Shown one piece after another: positions 45,809-54,741 of a stretch of DNA of 64,000 bases. The notes under the pieces are model-generated. The model had not been told where the DNA came from and made no database searches. It worked only from the letters and a program-made list of their open reading frames with translations. Numbering within the stretch: position 1 is the stretch's first letter; every line of letters begins with the position of its first letter. Source of the stretch: Hyphomicrobium sp. (GTDB lineage: Bacteria > Pseudomonadota > Alphaproteobacteria > Rhizobiales > Hyphomicrobiaceae); assembly GCA_002928955.1 (NCBI GenBank), contig PERT01000006.1, forward strand, positions 1 to 64,000, written 5' to 3'. A program made the translations under genes and the position numbers.

Positions 45809-46169
45809 TCCAAACTGCCCCCGTCAAACATGCGCAAGACACCGCTGCGGTCCAGTCCATCGTCCACCACGCGGAACACCTCCGATCTAACACAACGGCT
45901 GTGTCACAGTCGAGGGACGAGCGGGCACTCCGCGTCGTATTACTTGCTTCGAATCTGCGCAACGTTGCTCAAACGACACGAACCTCCCCTAAACTCTCAA
46001 GCACGCCGTCCGTCACGGCGGACAATCGAGCGTTCTCGGAAAGACGCAAAATTCTAGCCGATTGCGGCGCCTGATTGCCCCGCGTCGGGATGTTTGGGCT
46101 TGCCGGTCGACCGAAAAAATGTGACCGAACAGCTTAGTCGAATGTGGGGTCCAGCTGAGTGAGCGTATC
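45809..46169. other. Divergent intergenic region
   Basis: 361 bp between the Dab-transaminase start and the divergent secreted-protein gene. It must hold both promoters. Short inverted pieces are visible (ACACAACGGCTGTGT near 45890 and CCGTCCGTCACGGCGG near 46008) but no consensus operator. No convincing ORF. Confidence 0.5.
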
Positions 46170-48068
46170 GTGGCATCGAACGGGTTCAGAGGCGCATGCG
46201 TTTTTTGGAACGCTGTCTGTTTGAGTATGTTTCTGTTGATGGGCTCGGCCACCACCACCCGTGCGGATTCGGAAGAATGGCTTGCGAATGCCTTCTCCAC
46301 CCCGGCCAAGACCGGGAAATCCGTCTCGGGCGTGGCGGGATCGAAGCGTCGCGGAAAAGCAAACGGAGATCCGCAAGACAGCTCTGCCGTCACCGACGGG
46401 TCGACCTCTTCGGATAAAAAGCCGGATAAGCCGGACGTGCTTATTGGCGACCACTTTGCGCCGAGCGTTGCGGGCAAGTGGCAATGGCGGGTGACGCGGA
46501 CGTCTTGGACCGAGACCGACGAAGCGGCTTATGGGGATTTTCTCGTTGGTATCGGCGAAAGCGACTGCAAGACGACGCACGAGTGCCTGACGTCGCCGAG
46601 CGCCAATCCCATCTATCACGCACGTAATCCGCCGGGTATGCAGTTTTTCGCAGACTGCGCTGATCTTCCCTATGTTCTTCGTGGCTACTTTGCATGGATG
46701 AACGGCCTGCCCTTTTCATTTTCCACGGCCGTCGATCGACATCCGGGGAGCGATACGTCTAAGGGCAGTGCCCAATCGTTCCAGATCATCGGCCGCTATC
46801 ATATCGTCCCCCCTGGGCCGGATGGCCGGCTTACTCTGCCAGAGATCAGCCGCGTTTCGACCGCGCACTTCAGAACGCCGGCCGTCTACCGGGCCAAGCT
46901 TCTGCCCGACTACTACCCTGTCCGGATAGATCGCGGCGGTGTTCGGGCCGGCACCGTCATCTTCGACCCCCTTGGTCACATCGCTATCGTCTACAAGGTG
47001 ACCGAAGACGGCGTTGCGCACTTTATCGACGGGCATCCCGACAATACGCTGACGCGAGGCATCTTCGGCAGTGAGATCGAGCGTTGGGGGCCTGAGTCGG
47101 GGTCCGGCTTCAAGCGCTGGCGGCCCCAACGGCTGGTTGGCGCGACCCAGGGCCGCGACGGCCGGCTTCACGGCGGCAGGGTCGTGCTGGCCAATGACAG
47201 CGAGTTGAGCGACTGGTCTGAAGAGCAGTACTACGGAACCGGCGACGGCCACTCCGATCACAGTCGCGCCAAGGACAGTGCCGCCAAGGACGGTCGCGCC
47301 AGGGACTGGCGTTCAGCCAAATTCGCGATCGACGGCAATGAGATCGATTTCTATGGTTTCGTGCGTCTGCGGCTGGCGAACAAGGGGTTCAAGTTCAATC
47401 CCGTTGACGAAACACGCATCAGGATACGCGCCACCTGCCAAGAATTGGCCCAGCGAGTGGATGCCGTGGATGCCGCGATCAAGGCCGGTATGCACCAGCG
47501 CCGCCAGCCGCCTCGCCTCCCGAACAACATTTACGTGACCCAGGGCGATTGGGAAACCTACGCCACCCCATCGCGCGATGCGCAGCTCAAGAACACCTTT
47601 CGTGTGCTTCGCGAAGATGTCGAGCGCTTCCTCAACCTGTCGCAGAAGTCCAGTCCGTTCATCCGTTATGACGGCAACGATCTGCGGCAGGACCTGATGG
47701 AGACGTATGAAGCCGAAGCCGCGAACTGCAACATCACCTACATCAAGTCGGACGGCGTATCCCAGACCCTCGGCTTCAAGGAGATCAAGAGCCGCCTTTT
47801 CAAGATGTCGTTCGATCCGCACCACTGTGTCGAACGCCGCTGGGGCGCGACGTCAAGCGTCGAGCTGGCGTCGTGTCCCGACGACAAGCTCAAGAGCGAC
47901 TGGTATGACGCTCAGCAGCGGCTCAGAAACGAAATCGTGCGAACAATCGGCGACCGGATGGACTTCACCATCGAGGATCTTCGACGGCACGCGCGCGAAG
48001 ACTCCAAGTTTGGCGACGCCGAGCCGCCAGTGATCGACGTGGCACCTCTATTCAGGCTGACGCAATGA
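46170..48068 (+). CDS. Secreted protein with a Cys/His papain-like (NlpC/CHAP-like) core, function unknown
   Basis: 632 residues, GTG start. The N-terminus (VCLSMFLLMGSATTTRAD) is a signal peptide. A low-complexity Ser/Lys/Asp linker follows, then residues ~120-310 where FFADCADLPYVLRGYFAWMNG supplies a Cys at the head of a helix and GTVIFDPLGHIAIVYKVTEDG supplies a His at the start of a beta strand, the arrangement used by NlpC/P60 and CHAP peptidoglycan amidases. The C-terminal 300 residues are unrecognised, helical and charged. It is divergent from the Dab/Pls operon and convergent with a GNAT gene. A cell-wall hydrolase role is inference only. Confidence 0.6.
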   Translation: MASNGFRGACVFWNAVCLSMFLLMGSATTTRADSEEWLANAFSTPAKTGKSVSGVAGSKRRGKANGDPQDSSAVTDGSTSSDKKPDKPDVLIGDHFAPSVAGKWQWRVTRTSWTETDEAAYGDFLVGIGESDCKTTHECLTSPSANPIYHARNPPGMQFFADCADLPYVLRGYFAWMNGLPFSFSTAVDRHPGSDTSKGSAQSFQIIGRYHIVPPGPDGRLTLPEISRVSTAHFRTPAVYRAKLLPDYYPVRIDRGGVRAGTVIFDPLGHIAIVYKVTEDGVAHFIDGHPDNTLTRGIFGSEIERWGPESGSGFKRWRPQRLVGATQGRDGRLHGGRVVLANDSELSDWSEEQYYGTGDGHSDHSRAKDSAAKDGRARDWRSAKFAIDGNEIDFYGFVRLRLANKGFKFNPVDETRIRIRATCQELAQRVDAVDAAIKAGMHQRRQPPRLPNNIYVTQGDWETYATPSRDAQLKNTFRVLREDVERFLNLSQKSSPFIRYDGNDLRQDLMETYEAEAANCNITYIKSDGVSQTLGFKEIKSRLFKMSFDPHHCVERRWGATSSVELASCPDDKLKSDWYDAQQRLRNEIVRTIGDRMDFTIEDLRRHAREDSKFGDAEPPVIDVAPLFRLTQ

Positions 48069-48110
48069 CAGCCCGGAACGAGGGCGCCCAGCAGTGCGCC
48101 CGGCGGCGCC

Positions 48111-48608
48111 TCAAGGCCGGAACTCAGCGATCATCTCGCCATCCTCGTCGAGGCCAATCTCCTTGAAACCGAGACTGCCGTAGAGGTTCCGGGCCGCCGC
48201 GTTGTCCGCCACGTAGCAGATCGAGATCAGCTCCAGCTTTGGATCGTTCATCAGTCGGTCTATGACGTGTCTGATCGCGGCGCGCGCGATGCCGCGACCT
48301 CGGTGCCGAGCGTCAACCATCAACCGGAAAATCGAGTAGGCGTTCGGCCTGCCTTCCTCCGCGAGGCGCTCGTACATGAGGAAGCCAACAACCTCGCCTG
48401 CGGCACAGATCGCCAGGGCCGTCGCATGGATATTGATCCGCGTCTCGGCCAGTGAGCAGGCATTGCTTGCAACCAGCCTGTCGTCTCCCTCGGTCCGCCG
48501 CAAGGCGATCACGCGATCCCAGTCGTCATCCATAACCTCCTTCAGGGTCACTTCGCGAGCGTCGGTCACGGCCCCATCCTCAAGCCTAGCGTCGGCCCCT
48601 GGTAGCAC
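48111..48608 (-). CDS. GNAT family N-acetyltransferase
   Basis: Up to 165 residues; the true start is uncertain between GTG 48608 and GTG 48569. The acetyl-CoA binding motif is seen in FRLMVDARHRGRGIARAAIRHVI (R/Q-x-x-G-x-G/A), and the C-terminal ISICYVADNAAARNLYGSLGFKEIGLDEDGEM matches the usual last GNAT strand. It resembles SpeG/RimI-type small-molecule or protein acetyltransferases; substrate unknown. Possibly it modifies an amine such as a polyamine or Dab, but there is no direct sign of that. Confidence 0.85.
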   Translation of the reverse strand: MLPGADARLEDGAVTDAREVTLKEVMDDDWDRVIALRRTEGDDRLVASNACSLAETRINIHATALAICAAGEVVGFLMYERLAEEGRPNAYSIFRLMVDARHRGRGIARAAIRHVIDRLMNDPKLELISICYVADNAAARNLYGSLGFKEIGLDEDGEMIAEFRP

Positions 48609-48949
48609 CGCGCGCAGCCGCCGTCAGCCCAATGCTGCTTCCGAAGAGCGAGGGGATCCAACCCCGGATCGGTTGGGATTGCCGCAATCCTCGTGATGCC
48701 GTCATTTGTTTCATTGGGCCACTGGTCGCCCGAGCGGGGCGCGCTTTACGACCGTCAGCCGCCGTTGAAATCAACGGTCCGCGACCGCCCGCGGAAGGCC
48801 TGTCAGTCGAACCCGGAAAGTGCAGATGGTGATAGGGGGCATTCGCGCGACGAACGAGCGAAGCCAAACCCTTACGATGCAACGAGGCCCGCAAGATCCG
48901 TTTCGCGGGCTTTGCTCAATCCCTGGAACGTCGTCGGGATCGGTTGGGT
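48609..48949. other. Intergenic region between GNAT and large membrane-protein genes
   Basis: 341 bp. It contains two hairpin-forming stretches (GCCGTTGAAATCAACGG near 48760, and GCCCGC/GCGGGC arms near 48890-48912 followed by TTTGCT on the plus strand). Since both flanking genes are on the minus strand, neither is an obvious terminator for them. No convincing gene was found. Confidence 0.4.
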
Positions 48950-51900
48950 TCAACCCGGGCGATCGTTCGGCGCGGGCGAAAGTCCGGCTTGCCGGATCGC
49001 GGCTTCGAGCTGGAATTCCACGCGTTGCCAATCGCGCTCCGATGACCGCGGACCGGACTTGAGGCTCGCACGCACGACGTTGGCGGCCTTGAGCAGCATT
49101 CGTTCGTGCGATTTCAGTTCGTCCTCGGCAGCGCCCGGCTCGAGCTTCTGGATCAGGTTGTCGATAACCTGATCGTAGGGCCCTTCAGGCAGCAGCATCA
49201 GCACGTCCCAGTTGTCTTCGACTTCCTTGTGCGCCTGCTGCAGCGCCCAATGGCTCTCGGAGGGAAGCTTCTTCGAAAGGTGTTCCACTTGACGATCGAG
49301 CGAACCCCGGGCCTCTTCCTCGCGCAGCGCCAGCGTATCGTCGAGCATGGCATTCATCAGTCGCGCGCGGCGGAACGATTCACACGCGGACAACGCCGCG
49401 CCGAATGCCTCTGGCGCCAGCGACACATAAGCGACGGGGTCGACACCGATGGTCTCGATCATCGATTCGAGGATCAGCCGGTGCACATCGGCGCCGGACG
49501 TCGCAGGATTTGGGACTGGGTTCGGCTCCGCGGGTGCCTGCATGAAACCCATGGCCGGCAGCGCCTTCTGCTGCGGTGGCGACGGTATCTGGCCGCCATG
49601 CAACGCGCCGCCATCGCGCAAGCCCCCACCCGTTTGAGGCCCGCCCACCTGCTGCGGGTTCCCGTAGCCGCTATGACCAAGGCTCGACGTGAGGGACCGG
49701 GCGCGGAGGCGTGCCAACGTCCTGTAAAGATCGGAATGCAGAATGTAGCGCGGCGGCGGGCTGTCCGGGCGGTCATAGCGGTGGATGAGCTTGAACGTCG
49801 CGCCGGCGTTGAGCACGCTGCGCACGGTACGTTTGTGATCCTCGCCAACTTCCGCCAGCAACACCTCCGAGGTGAACCCCGGGAAACCCTTCTCCTCCGA
49901 AATCGGATGCAGGTGCGAGAGCACCAGCTCGGCGTTGGGACCGACGCTCGGCAGCAGCGCGACCGCGATCATCTTTTCAAGTTCCTGGGTCTTCACCGAC
50001 TGCTCGATGTTCTCGGTGAACCTGCCGCGGTTCTTGTCGTAGGCGCGTTTTGCCACGATCGACAGGAACTCGTAGAGTTCTGAGCGCACAAGATAGCGTC
50101 CCTGCTCGCGCTTCACGGCACCAATGGTGGCCCCCGCGCTCAACACCTCCCTTAACCGCGCCGCAGTTTCCGGGTCGTAGCCGCCCGGGTCCACCTCGGC
50201 GACGTAGCCTTCCGTATTGGAAATCGTGTGCATCGCACCAAGCACGATCTTGGCGTTGCTGAAGGTGTCGGGCAACAGGGCATTCTCTATGATCGCTTCG
50301 AGCTGCTGGGCCGAGCGCGCCTTGTGGCTAGGAACGTCGGACAGCGGCGATCGCACGGCGTTGGCGCCGAACAGGCCCGACATGAATACCAGGCTGTCGA
50401 TGGTTATGGCGATGGCCAGCGCCAGATAGGCGAGGCGATTGCCGTCGCCGAACGCGTTCCAGGTGACGACGAAGCGGTGCGCCTTGTCGTCCCGGTTGAG
50501 CTCGATGAAATTGATCTTGTTGCGAAGCTGGTCCGTCTCCTTTGACGGCAGGCCGCTGTCAGCGAGGCACTTCCGTGCGAAGCCAAACAACTCGTCTGTG
50601 GTCTTGTACTGGGCCAGCCGTTCGCCGCCCGAGCAGGTCTTGCCGAACACCTCGCTGCCGGAATTCAGTGCGAACACGAGCGACGCTGCCTCAATCGCCT
50701 GCTTCGGATCGCAGTCGAGGCCTGTGACTTTCTTTTTGGTCTCGGGTGTTGCCGTGGCCATGGCGGTGTAGATCTGGGTGCACATTTGTTGCACCTTGGC
50801 CAGCCGCTCGACTGTCGGTTCCTGGCGGAATTCAGCCCGCACTGTTTCAAACAACGGCACCAGCCGCGAAGGATCGAGCTTCGACTTTGGATCGCCGACG
50901 GCGGTCTCCTGTGTCAGCTTGATGCGTTGCTCCGCCGTTTCCGCCTCGCCCTTGTATTTCGCCAGATCGCCGTCGACGCCGGCCAATTCGCGCTTGATCT
51001 GCGCAATCCGCGTCTCCGCGGCGTCCAGCCTCTTTTTCGAATCCTTTACCCGCTCCTCGCCGATCTTGATGTAGTCCTGCAGTCTCGACAGCTCTTCCAC
51101 GCGCTGCTTGTAGACCGGGCCGCGGCCGACCTTGCCCGTTCCCTCGACGCCCTTGTCCTCTGCCATTGCCTCGACGCGCTTGGCATCCACTTCCTTGGCC
51201 CGATCGTCGAGCGCGCCCTTCTTCTCGGCGTAGTCGGCGGCCAGCGCCGGGCGGTCGGCTTCAAGCCGCGACAACTCGTCGGTCAACGAGATTTTCTTGC
51301 TCTGTAGTCCGGCCTGGCTCGACTGCGAAGTGGTAATCCGCTCCTGCTGCTGTTTGATCGCCCGGTTGCGATCCTCGACCAGCGCGTTGAAATAGGCCTC
51401 GATCTCGGCACCCGATGCCTGCGCGGCCCTGGTCAGATCGGTGAGGCCCGTATCGAACGCTCGCCAGCCGTCGCTGGTGAAAAGCGTCTCTGACTCCACA
51501 AGCCGCTTTTCAGTTATGTTGCCGCCGATATCGGAAATAATGCCGGCCACTTGGTTCTGCGCGCGGAGTTCGGACGCCCGGACACGCTCTTCGTGAGGAA
51601 AAATGCCGCTGAAATGCGAGTCGAACGAGAAGAACACGCTGGTCGACATGCAGGCCAAGAACATCACCCAAAGGACCGCGTTCTTAACGATGACACGAAC
51701 GCTCTGAATATAATTGCCCCCGATATCGCTCTTGGTCATGGCGATGACGAGCGCAACCGCCAGCGCCGTAACGGCACCGTACAGAGCGAAGTTCTGAATC
51801 GAGCGGGCGGTGGGGCTGTCAAACCAATTGGCCGTTGCAACCGCTGTCCCATTCGTGGCTTGGCCGGCCCACACGGTCACAGCGATCATGGCCAGAACGG

Positions 51901-52291
51901 CAAACAGCCCGGTGACCAGCAGATCCCAGCCGCCCGTACCTTGCTCACTCTTCTGGTTCATGCCGGTCGCGAAGCTCTCGCCAATCAGCCACGCCGTCAC
52001 AAGCATCACGCCCTGAATGCCGATTGTCGCCATGAGCGACAAAAGCCCGCCGCCCGTAAAATTTCTGAGCCCGTCAAAGGTTGTGTAGCCGGCGACCAGC
52101 GAGAGTATGATGCTGGTGGTTGCCAGCAGCGCCAGCTGCCAGTTCGTGAAGAACGTCTCCTCAATGACGCGATAGACGCGCTTGGCCGGGCCCGAGGTCA
52201 GCAGCAGCCCGAGCCCGACGAACACCAGCGCGCCGACTGCCAGCGACGTACCGTTGGCCATCAGCCACTCGATGATTGCCTTTACGTCCAT
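48950..52291 (-). CDS. Large membrane protein with coiled coil, function unknown
   Basis: 1113 residues. About six hydrophobic segments in the first ~225 residues (e.g. LAVGALVFVGLGLLL, LALLATTSIILSLVAGY, AVLAMIAVTVWA, AVLWVMFLACMSTSVFFSF). Then a long charged coiled coil (~300-470, QQQERITTSQSS..., LSRLEADRPALA, AETRIAQIKRELA), one more membrane helix near 640 (YLALAIAITIDSLVFMSGLF), and a soluble C-terminal half with two similar winged-like repeats (around IENALLPDTFSNAKIVLGAM and MIAVALLPSVGPNAELVLSH), a Gly/Pro/Gln-rich linker, and a helical end. GAGAGGG precedes the ATG. I do not recognise the family; it resembles large envelope-spanning or sensory scaffolds. Confidence 0.75.
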   Translation of the reverse strand: MDVKAIIEWLMANGTSLAVGALVFVGLGLLLTSGPAKRVYRVIEETFFTNWQLALLATTSIILSLVAGYTTFDGLRNFTGGGLLSLMATIGIQGVMLVTAWLIGESFATGMNQKSEQGTGGWDLLVTGLFAVLAMIAVTVWAGQATNGTAVATANWFDSPTARSIQNFALYGAVTALAVALVIAMTKSDIGGNYIQSVRVIVKNAVLWVMFLACMSTSVFFSFDSHFSGIFPHEERVRASELRAQNQVAGIISDIGGNITEKRLVESETLFTSDGWRAFDTGLTDLTRAAQASGAEIEAYFNALVEDRNRAIKQQQERITTSQSSQAGLQSKKISLTDELSRLEADRPALAADYAEKKGALDDRAKEVDAKRVEAMAEDKGVEGTGKVGRGPVYKQRVEELSRLQDYIKIGEERVKDSKKRLDAAETRIAQIKRELAGVDGDLAKYKGEAETAEQRIKLTQETAVGDPKSKLDPSRLVPLFETVRAEFRQEPTVERLAKVQQMCTQIYTAMATATPETKKKVTGLDCDPKQAIEAASLVFALNSGSEVFGKTCSGGERLAQYKTTDELFGFARKCLADSGLPSKETDQLRNKINFIELNRDDKAHRFVVTWNAFGDGNRLAYLALAIAITIDSLVFMSGLFGANAVRSPLSDVPSHKARSAQQLEAIIENALLPDTFSNAKIVLGAMHTISNTEGYVAEVDPGGYDPETAARLREVLSAGATIGAVKREQGRYLVRSELYEFLSIVAKRAYDKNRGRFTENIEQSVKTQELEKMIAVALLPSVGPNAELVLSHLHPISEEKGFPGFTSEVLLAEVGEDHKRTVRSVLNAGATFKLIHRYDRPDSPPPRYILHSDLYRTLARLRARSLTSSLGHSGYGNPQQVGGPQTGGGLRDGGALHGGQIPSPPQQKALPAMGFMQAPAEPNPVPNPATSGADVHRLILESMIETIGVDPVAYVSLAPEAFGAALSACESFRRARLMNAMLDDTLALREEEARGSLDRQVEHLSKKLPSESHWALQQAHKEVEDNWDVLMLLPEGPYDQVIDNLIQKLEPGAAEDELKSHERMLLKAANVVRASLKSGPRSSERDWQRVEFQLEAAIRQAGLSPAPNDRPG

Positions 52292-52556
52292 GCAACAGCC
52301 CTCTCAACTCCCGCGGAGCTATCCCGGCCCACTCAGCGCTCACAGGCGGCTGATTTGGGCGGAACCCGGACTCTGCTCCTGTGCATTCCCGCCATGAGCG
52401 AACGACAGGAATGCGGCGAAGATCTGCCCCATTCCCGGACATTGTTGACTATGACCTGAATGTAACCTGACTGAAACCCGACTGTGAGCCCGCACGGAGG
52501 CTATCGCGGACAATTTTTGTTGGCCAAAAGCTGGTCTGCTGCGGCGACGTAGGAGT

Positions 52557-53747
52557 TCACCTTGCTTCAGCCGTGGTTACTTCAAAAAGCGCCGCCAGGC
52601 CCATGCCACCCATCGTCCCCAGTGCCGCCACGCCGTGGGTCGGGCGGTTGCCGTCGGTCCCGCCGTGGGACGCCCCCCGAGTCATGCGGGTGAAGAGGCG
52701 CGTCACCAGCACCGCGCCGGCCGCGCCGAACGGGTGGCCGCGCACCACGGCACCCCCGTCCGGATTGATGATGTCGGGGTCGATCCCCAACTCCGCGCCG
52801 AACGCAAGCGCTTGCGCGGCGGAGCTTTCGCTCAACTCCACCACGCCAATCTGGCCGATTTCCAAGCCATTGATCCGAGACATCATTTTGCGGAACGCTT
52901 CGGCCGGGGCGCGGCCTTCGCGATCGGGCGGGACACCCTGTGCGGCGCTGGTTACGAGCTTCAACGCAGTTGGTCTGCCGAGCCGCACCCAATGCGCTTC
53001 TGAGACCAAAACGGCGAATGCCGCGCCGTCGTGCATCGCGCTCGTGTTGCCAGGCGTTAGCGTGCCGTCGGGCGGAAGGAATGGCGACAGCTTCTCGAGG
53101 TCTTCGAGGCCGGGCTCGATCGCGCTCTGGTCGCGCGCCTCCTCGGGCGTCGACCGTATCGGCACGATCTCGCCGACGAACCGCCGCTTTTCCCGGGCCG
53201 TTGCCGCTTTCATATGAGATTTCATGGCCCAGGCGTCGAGTTGGCCGCGGCTGAGACCGAGCCTCCTTGAGAGTTGCTCGGACGCCTCGAACTGCTGTGG
53301 CTCGTCCGAATAATCTGTGGTGCCCGGCTCAAGCCGCATGAAATGCGGGATCTGGTAGAGGCTTTTTGGCTTGGCGATCCGCCACGGCGCGTTCGAGATC
53401 GATTCCGCACCGCCTGCGACCACCACTTCGGCATCGCCGCATGTGATCAGGCGAATGGCGGATAAAATGGCTTCGAGTCCGGATCCGCATTGCCGGTCCA
53501 CTGTGGTCGCGGCACACGTCTCCGCCATCCCCGCCGTTAGGGCAATCAACCGCGCAGGGTTGCCGCCCTCGCTGGCGTTTCCGACGATGAGTTCGTCGAT
53601 CTCGCGCAGCTTGACCCCGCAGTCGGCCAGGGCCGCCGCGATCACGGGGGCAGAGAGCTCCTCGACCCGGCGCCACTTGTGCATGCCGCCGATGCGGCCC
53701 AAGGCAGAACGGCGAGCTGCGATAATATAAGCGCTAACGGGAAGCAT
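52557..53747 (-). CDS. Thiolase family protein (acetyl-CoA acetyltransferase-like)
   Basis: 396 residues, full length. The acyl-accepting Cys is present in TTVDRQCGSGLE (Cys 87) and the catalytic His in VRGHPFGAAGAVL (~338). However, the second catalytic Cys, normally in a C-x-G-G-G-x-G motif near residue 378, is replaced: the sequence reads AALGTMGGMGLAALFE. Also the usual N-A-S-G-x-N-D-G is NTSAMHDG. So Claisen condensation or thiolysis may be impaired, or it may act as a noncanonical thiolase or SCP2-like acyl binder. It stands alone on the minus strand. Confidence 0.85.
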   Translation of the reverse strand: MLPVSAYIIAARRSALGRIGGMHKWRRVEELSAPVIAAALADCGVKLREIDELIVGNASEGGNPARLIALTAGMAETCAATTVDRQCGSGLEAILSAIRLITCGDAEVVVAGGAESISNAPWRIAKPKSLYQIPHFMRLEPGTTDYSDEPQQFEASEQLSRRLGLSRGQLDAWAMKSHMKAATAREKRRFVGEIVPIRSTPEEARDQSAIEPGLEDLEKLSPFLPPDGTLTPGNTSAMHDGAAFAVLVSEAHWVRLGRPTALKLVTSAAQGVPPDREGRAPAEAFRKMMSRINGLEIGQIGVVELSESSAAQALAFGAELGIDPDIINPDGGAVVRGHPFGAAGAVLVTRLFTRMTRGASHGGTDGNRPTHGVAALGTMGGMGLAALFEVTTAEAR

Positions 53748-53992
53748 GATTTCCGCTTGTTCTGAAAAGGTTTGGTGAGCGTGACCTTGGCGCCGTCAAA
53801 CAAATTTCGGCGACGCCCCGCTGCGGCTTGTCGACAATGGGTCAGAACACGAAATATTGGCGAAAACGGGAAGCGTTAACGGCCGGGCCGTGCTGAACTA
53901 AGGGCGCATCCGCCCTGAAAATCCGGAAGTCGGCGCCACCGCCTCATTGCGGAAAAGCGATTGCTGACGACTGTTGGTGATTGCCACATTCT

Positions 53993-54003
53993 GTATGTTA
54001 TAC
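53993..54003. promoter_or_regulatory. Candidate Zur operator
   Basis: GTATGTTATAC is a short palindrome (GTAT-GTT-ATAC) 40 bp upstream of the Zur start, resembling the core of alphaproteobacterial Zur boxes with a GTTATA element. It suggests autoregulation of the zur-znuCB locus. Confidence 0.4.
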
Positions 54004-54043
54004 TTCGCGACGCTCCCCCCGCATCGGCTTATCGGGATACCGC

Positions 54044-54619
54044 ATGTCAGATTCCCCATCGAAAACACTGTTCCCGGCACCAGGCCCGCAGAACGTGGCC
54101 CGGCTTGCCAAGGCGCTGGAGCGTGCGGAGGTTATTTTCGTAGAAAAGAACCTGCGCTTCACCAAGCTGCGGCAACAGGTGTTCGAGGAGATCACGCTCG
54201 CTCATGGCTCGATCGGTGCTTACGATATACTCGGCCGCATCGCCGACAAGGGCACGCGGCTTGCGCCGATATCTGTCTACCGAGCGCTTGATGCCCTGCT
54301 GGAAGCCGGCGTCATTCACCGGCTGGAGAGCAAGAACGCCTTCTTTGCTTGCCGCAGGCTTCATACCGACGATTTCGTCAAGGGCCGACGTCCGCTGTTT
54401 CTCAGCTGCGAAAAATGCGGTGCCGTTGCCGAGGTCGACAGCGAGGGCGTGTTCGACATCGTGGCGCGGGTGGCGAGTGCGGTCGATTTCAAGCCGCGTG
54501 TGAAGTTCGTCGAGGTAACGGGCACCTGCCCGCGTTGCGCGGAGAAGGAAGCGTCGTCGTCCGCTCCGGCTGACAAGCCCGGCGCGGTTACGTCCAAGTC
54601 GAAGCCTAACGATCATTGA
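54044..54619 (+). CDS. zur: Fur-family zinc uptake regulator
   Basis: About 191 residues from the ATG at 54044. Winged-helix domain with NLRFTKLRQQVFEEITLAHGSIGAYDILGRI and ISVYRALDALLEAGVIHRLESKNAFF; dimerisation domain with CRRLHTDDF, LSCEKCGAVAEVD and TGTCPRCAEK, giving two CxxC-type zinc sites. The neighbours znuC and znuB identify it as Zur rather than Fur or Mur. In zinc sufficiency it would repress zinc import. The C-terminal ~20 residues are an unstructured Ser/Lys/Pro tail. Confidence 0.9.
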   Translation: MSDSPSKTLFPAPGPQNVARLAKALERAEVIFVEKNLRFTKLRQQVFEEITLAHGSIGAYDILGRIADKGTRLAPISVYRALDALLEAGVIHRLESKNAFFACRRLHTDDFVKGRRPLFLSCEKCGAVAEVDSEGVFDIVARVASAVDFKPRVKFVEVTGTCPRCAEKEASSSAPADKPGAVTSKSKPNDH

Positions 54620-54741
54620 GCCGGTTCCGGGACCTGATGTGAAGCGCTTAGCGAGCCCGAGCGCCCCAGCTACGGTGTCGAGCTGGGTTCCCGCAGCCGC
54701 GATCACAGGCTTCTCGGCTTCAAGAATCCCGGTTTCTAGAG

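Noticed and set aside
48887-48915. GCCCGC/GCGGGC hairpin with TTTGCT as a terminator
   Set aside because: The T-rich side is on the plus strand while both neighbouring genes are on the minus strand, and the T tract is poor.
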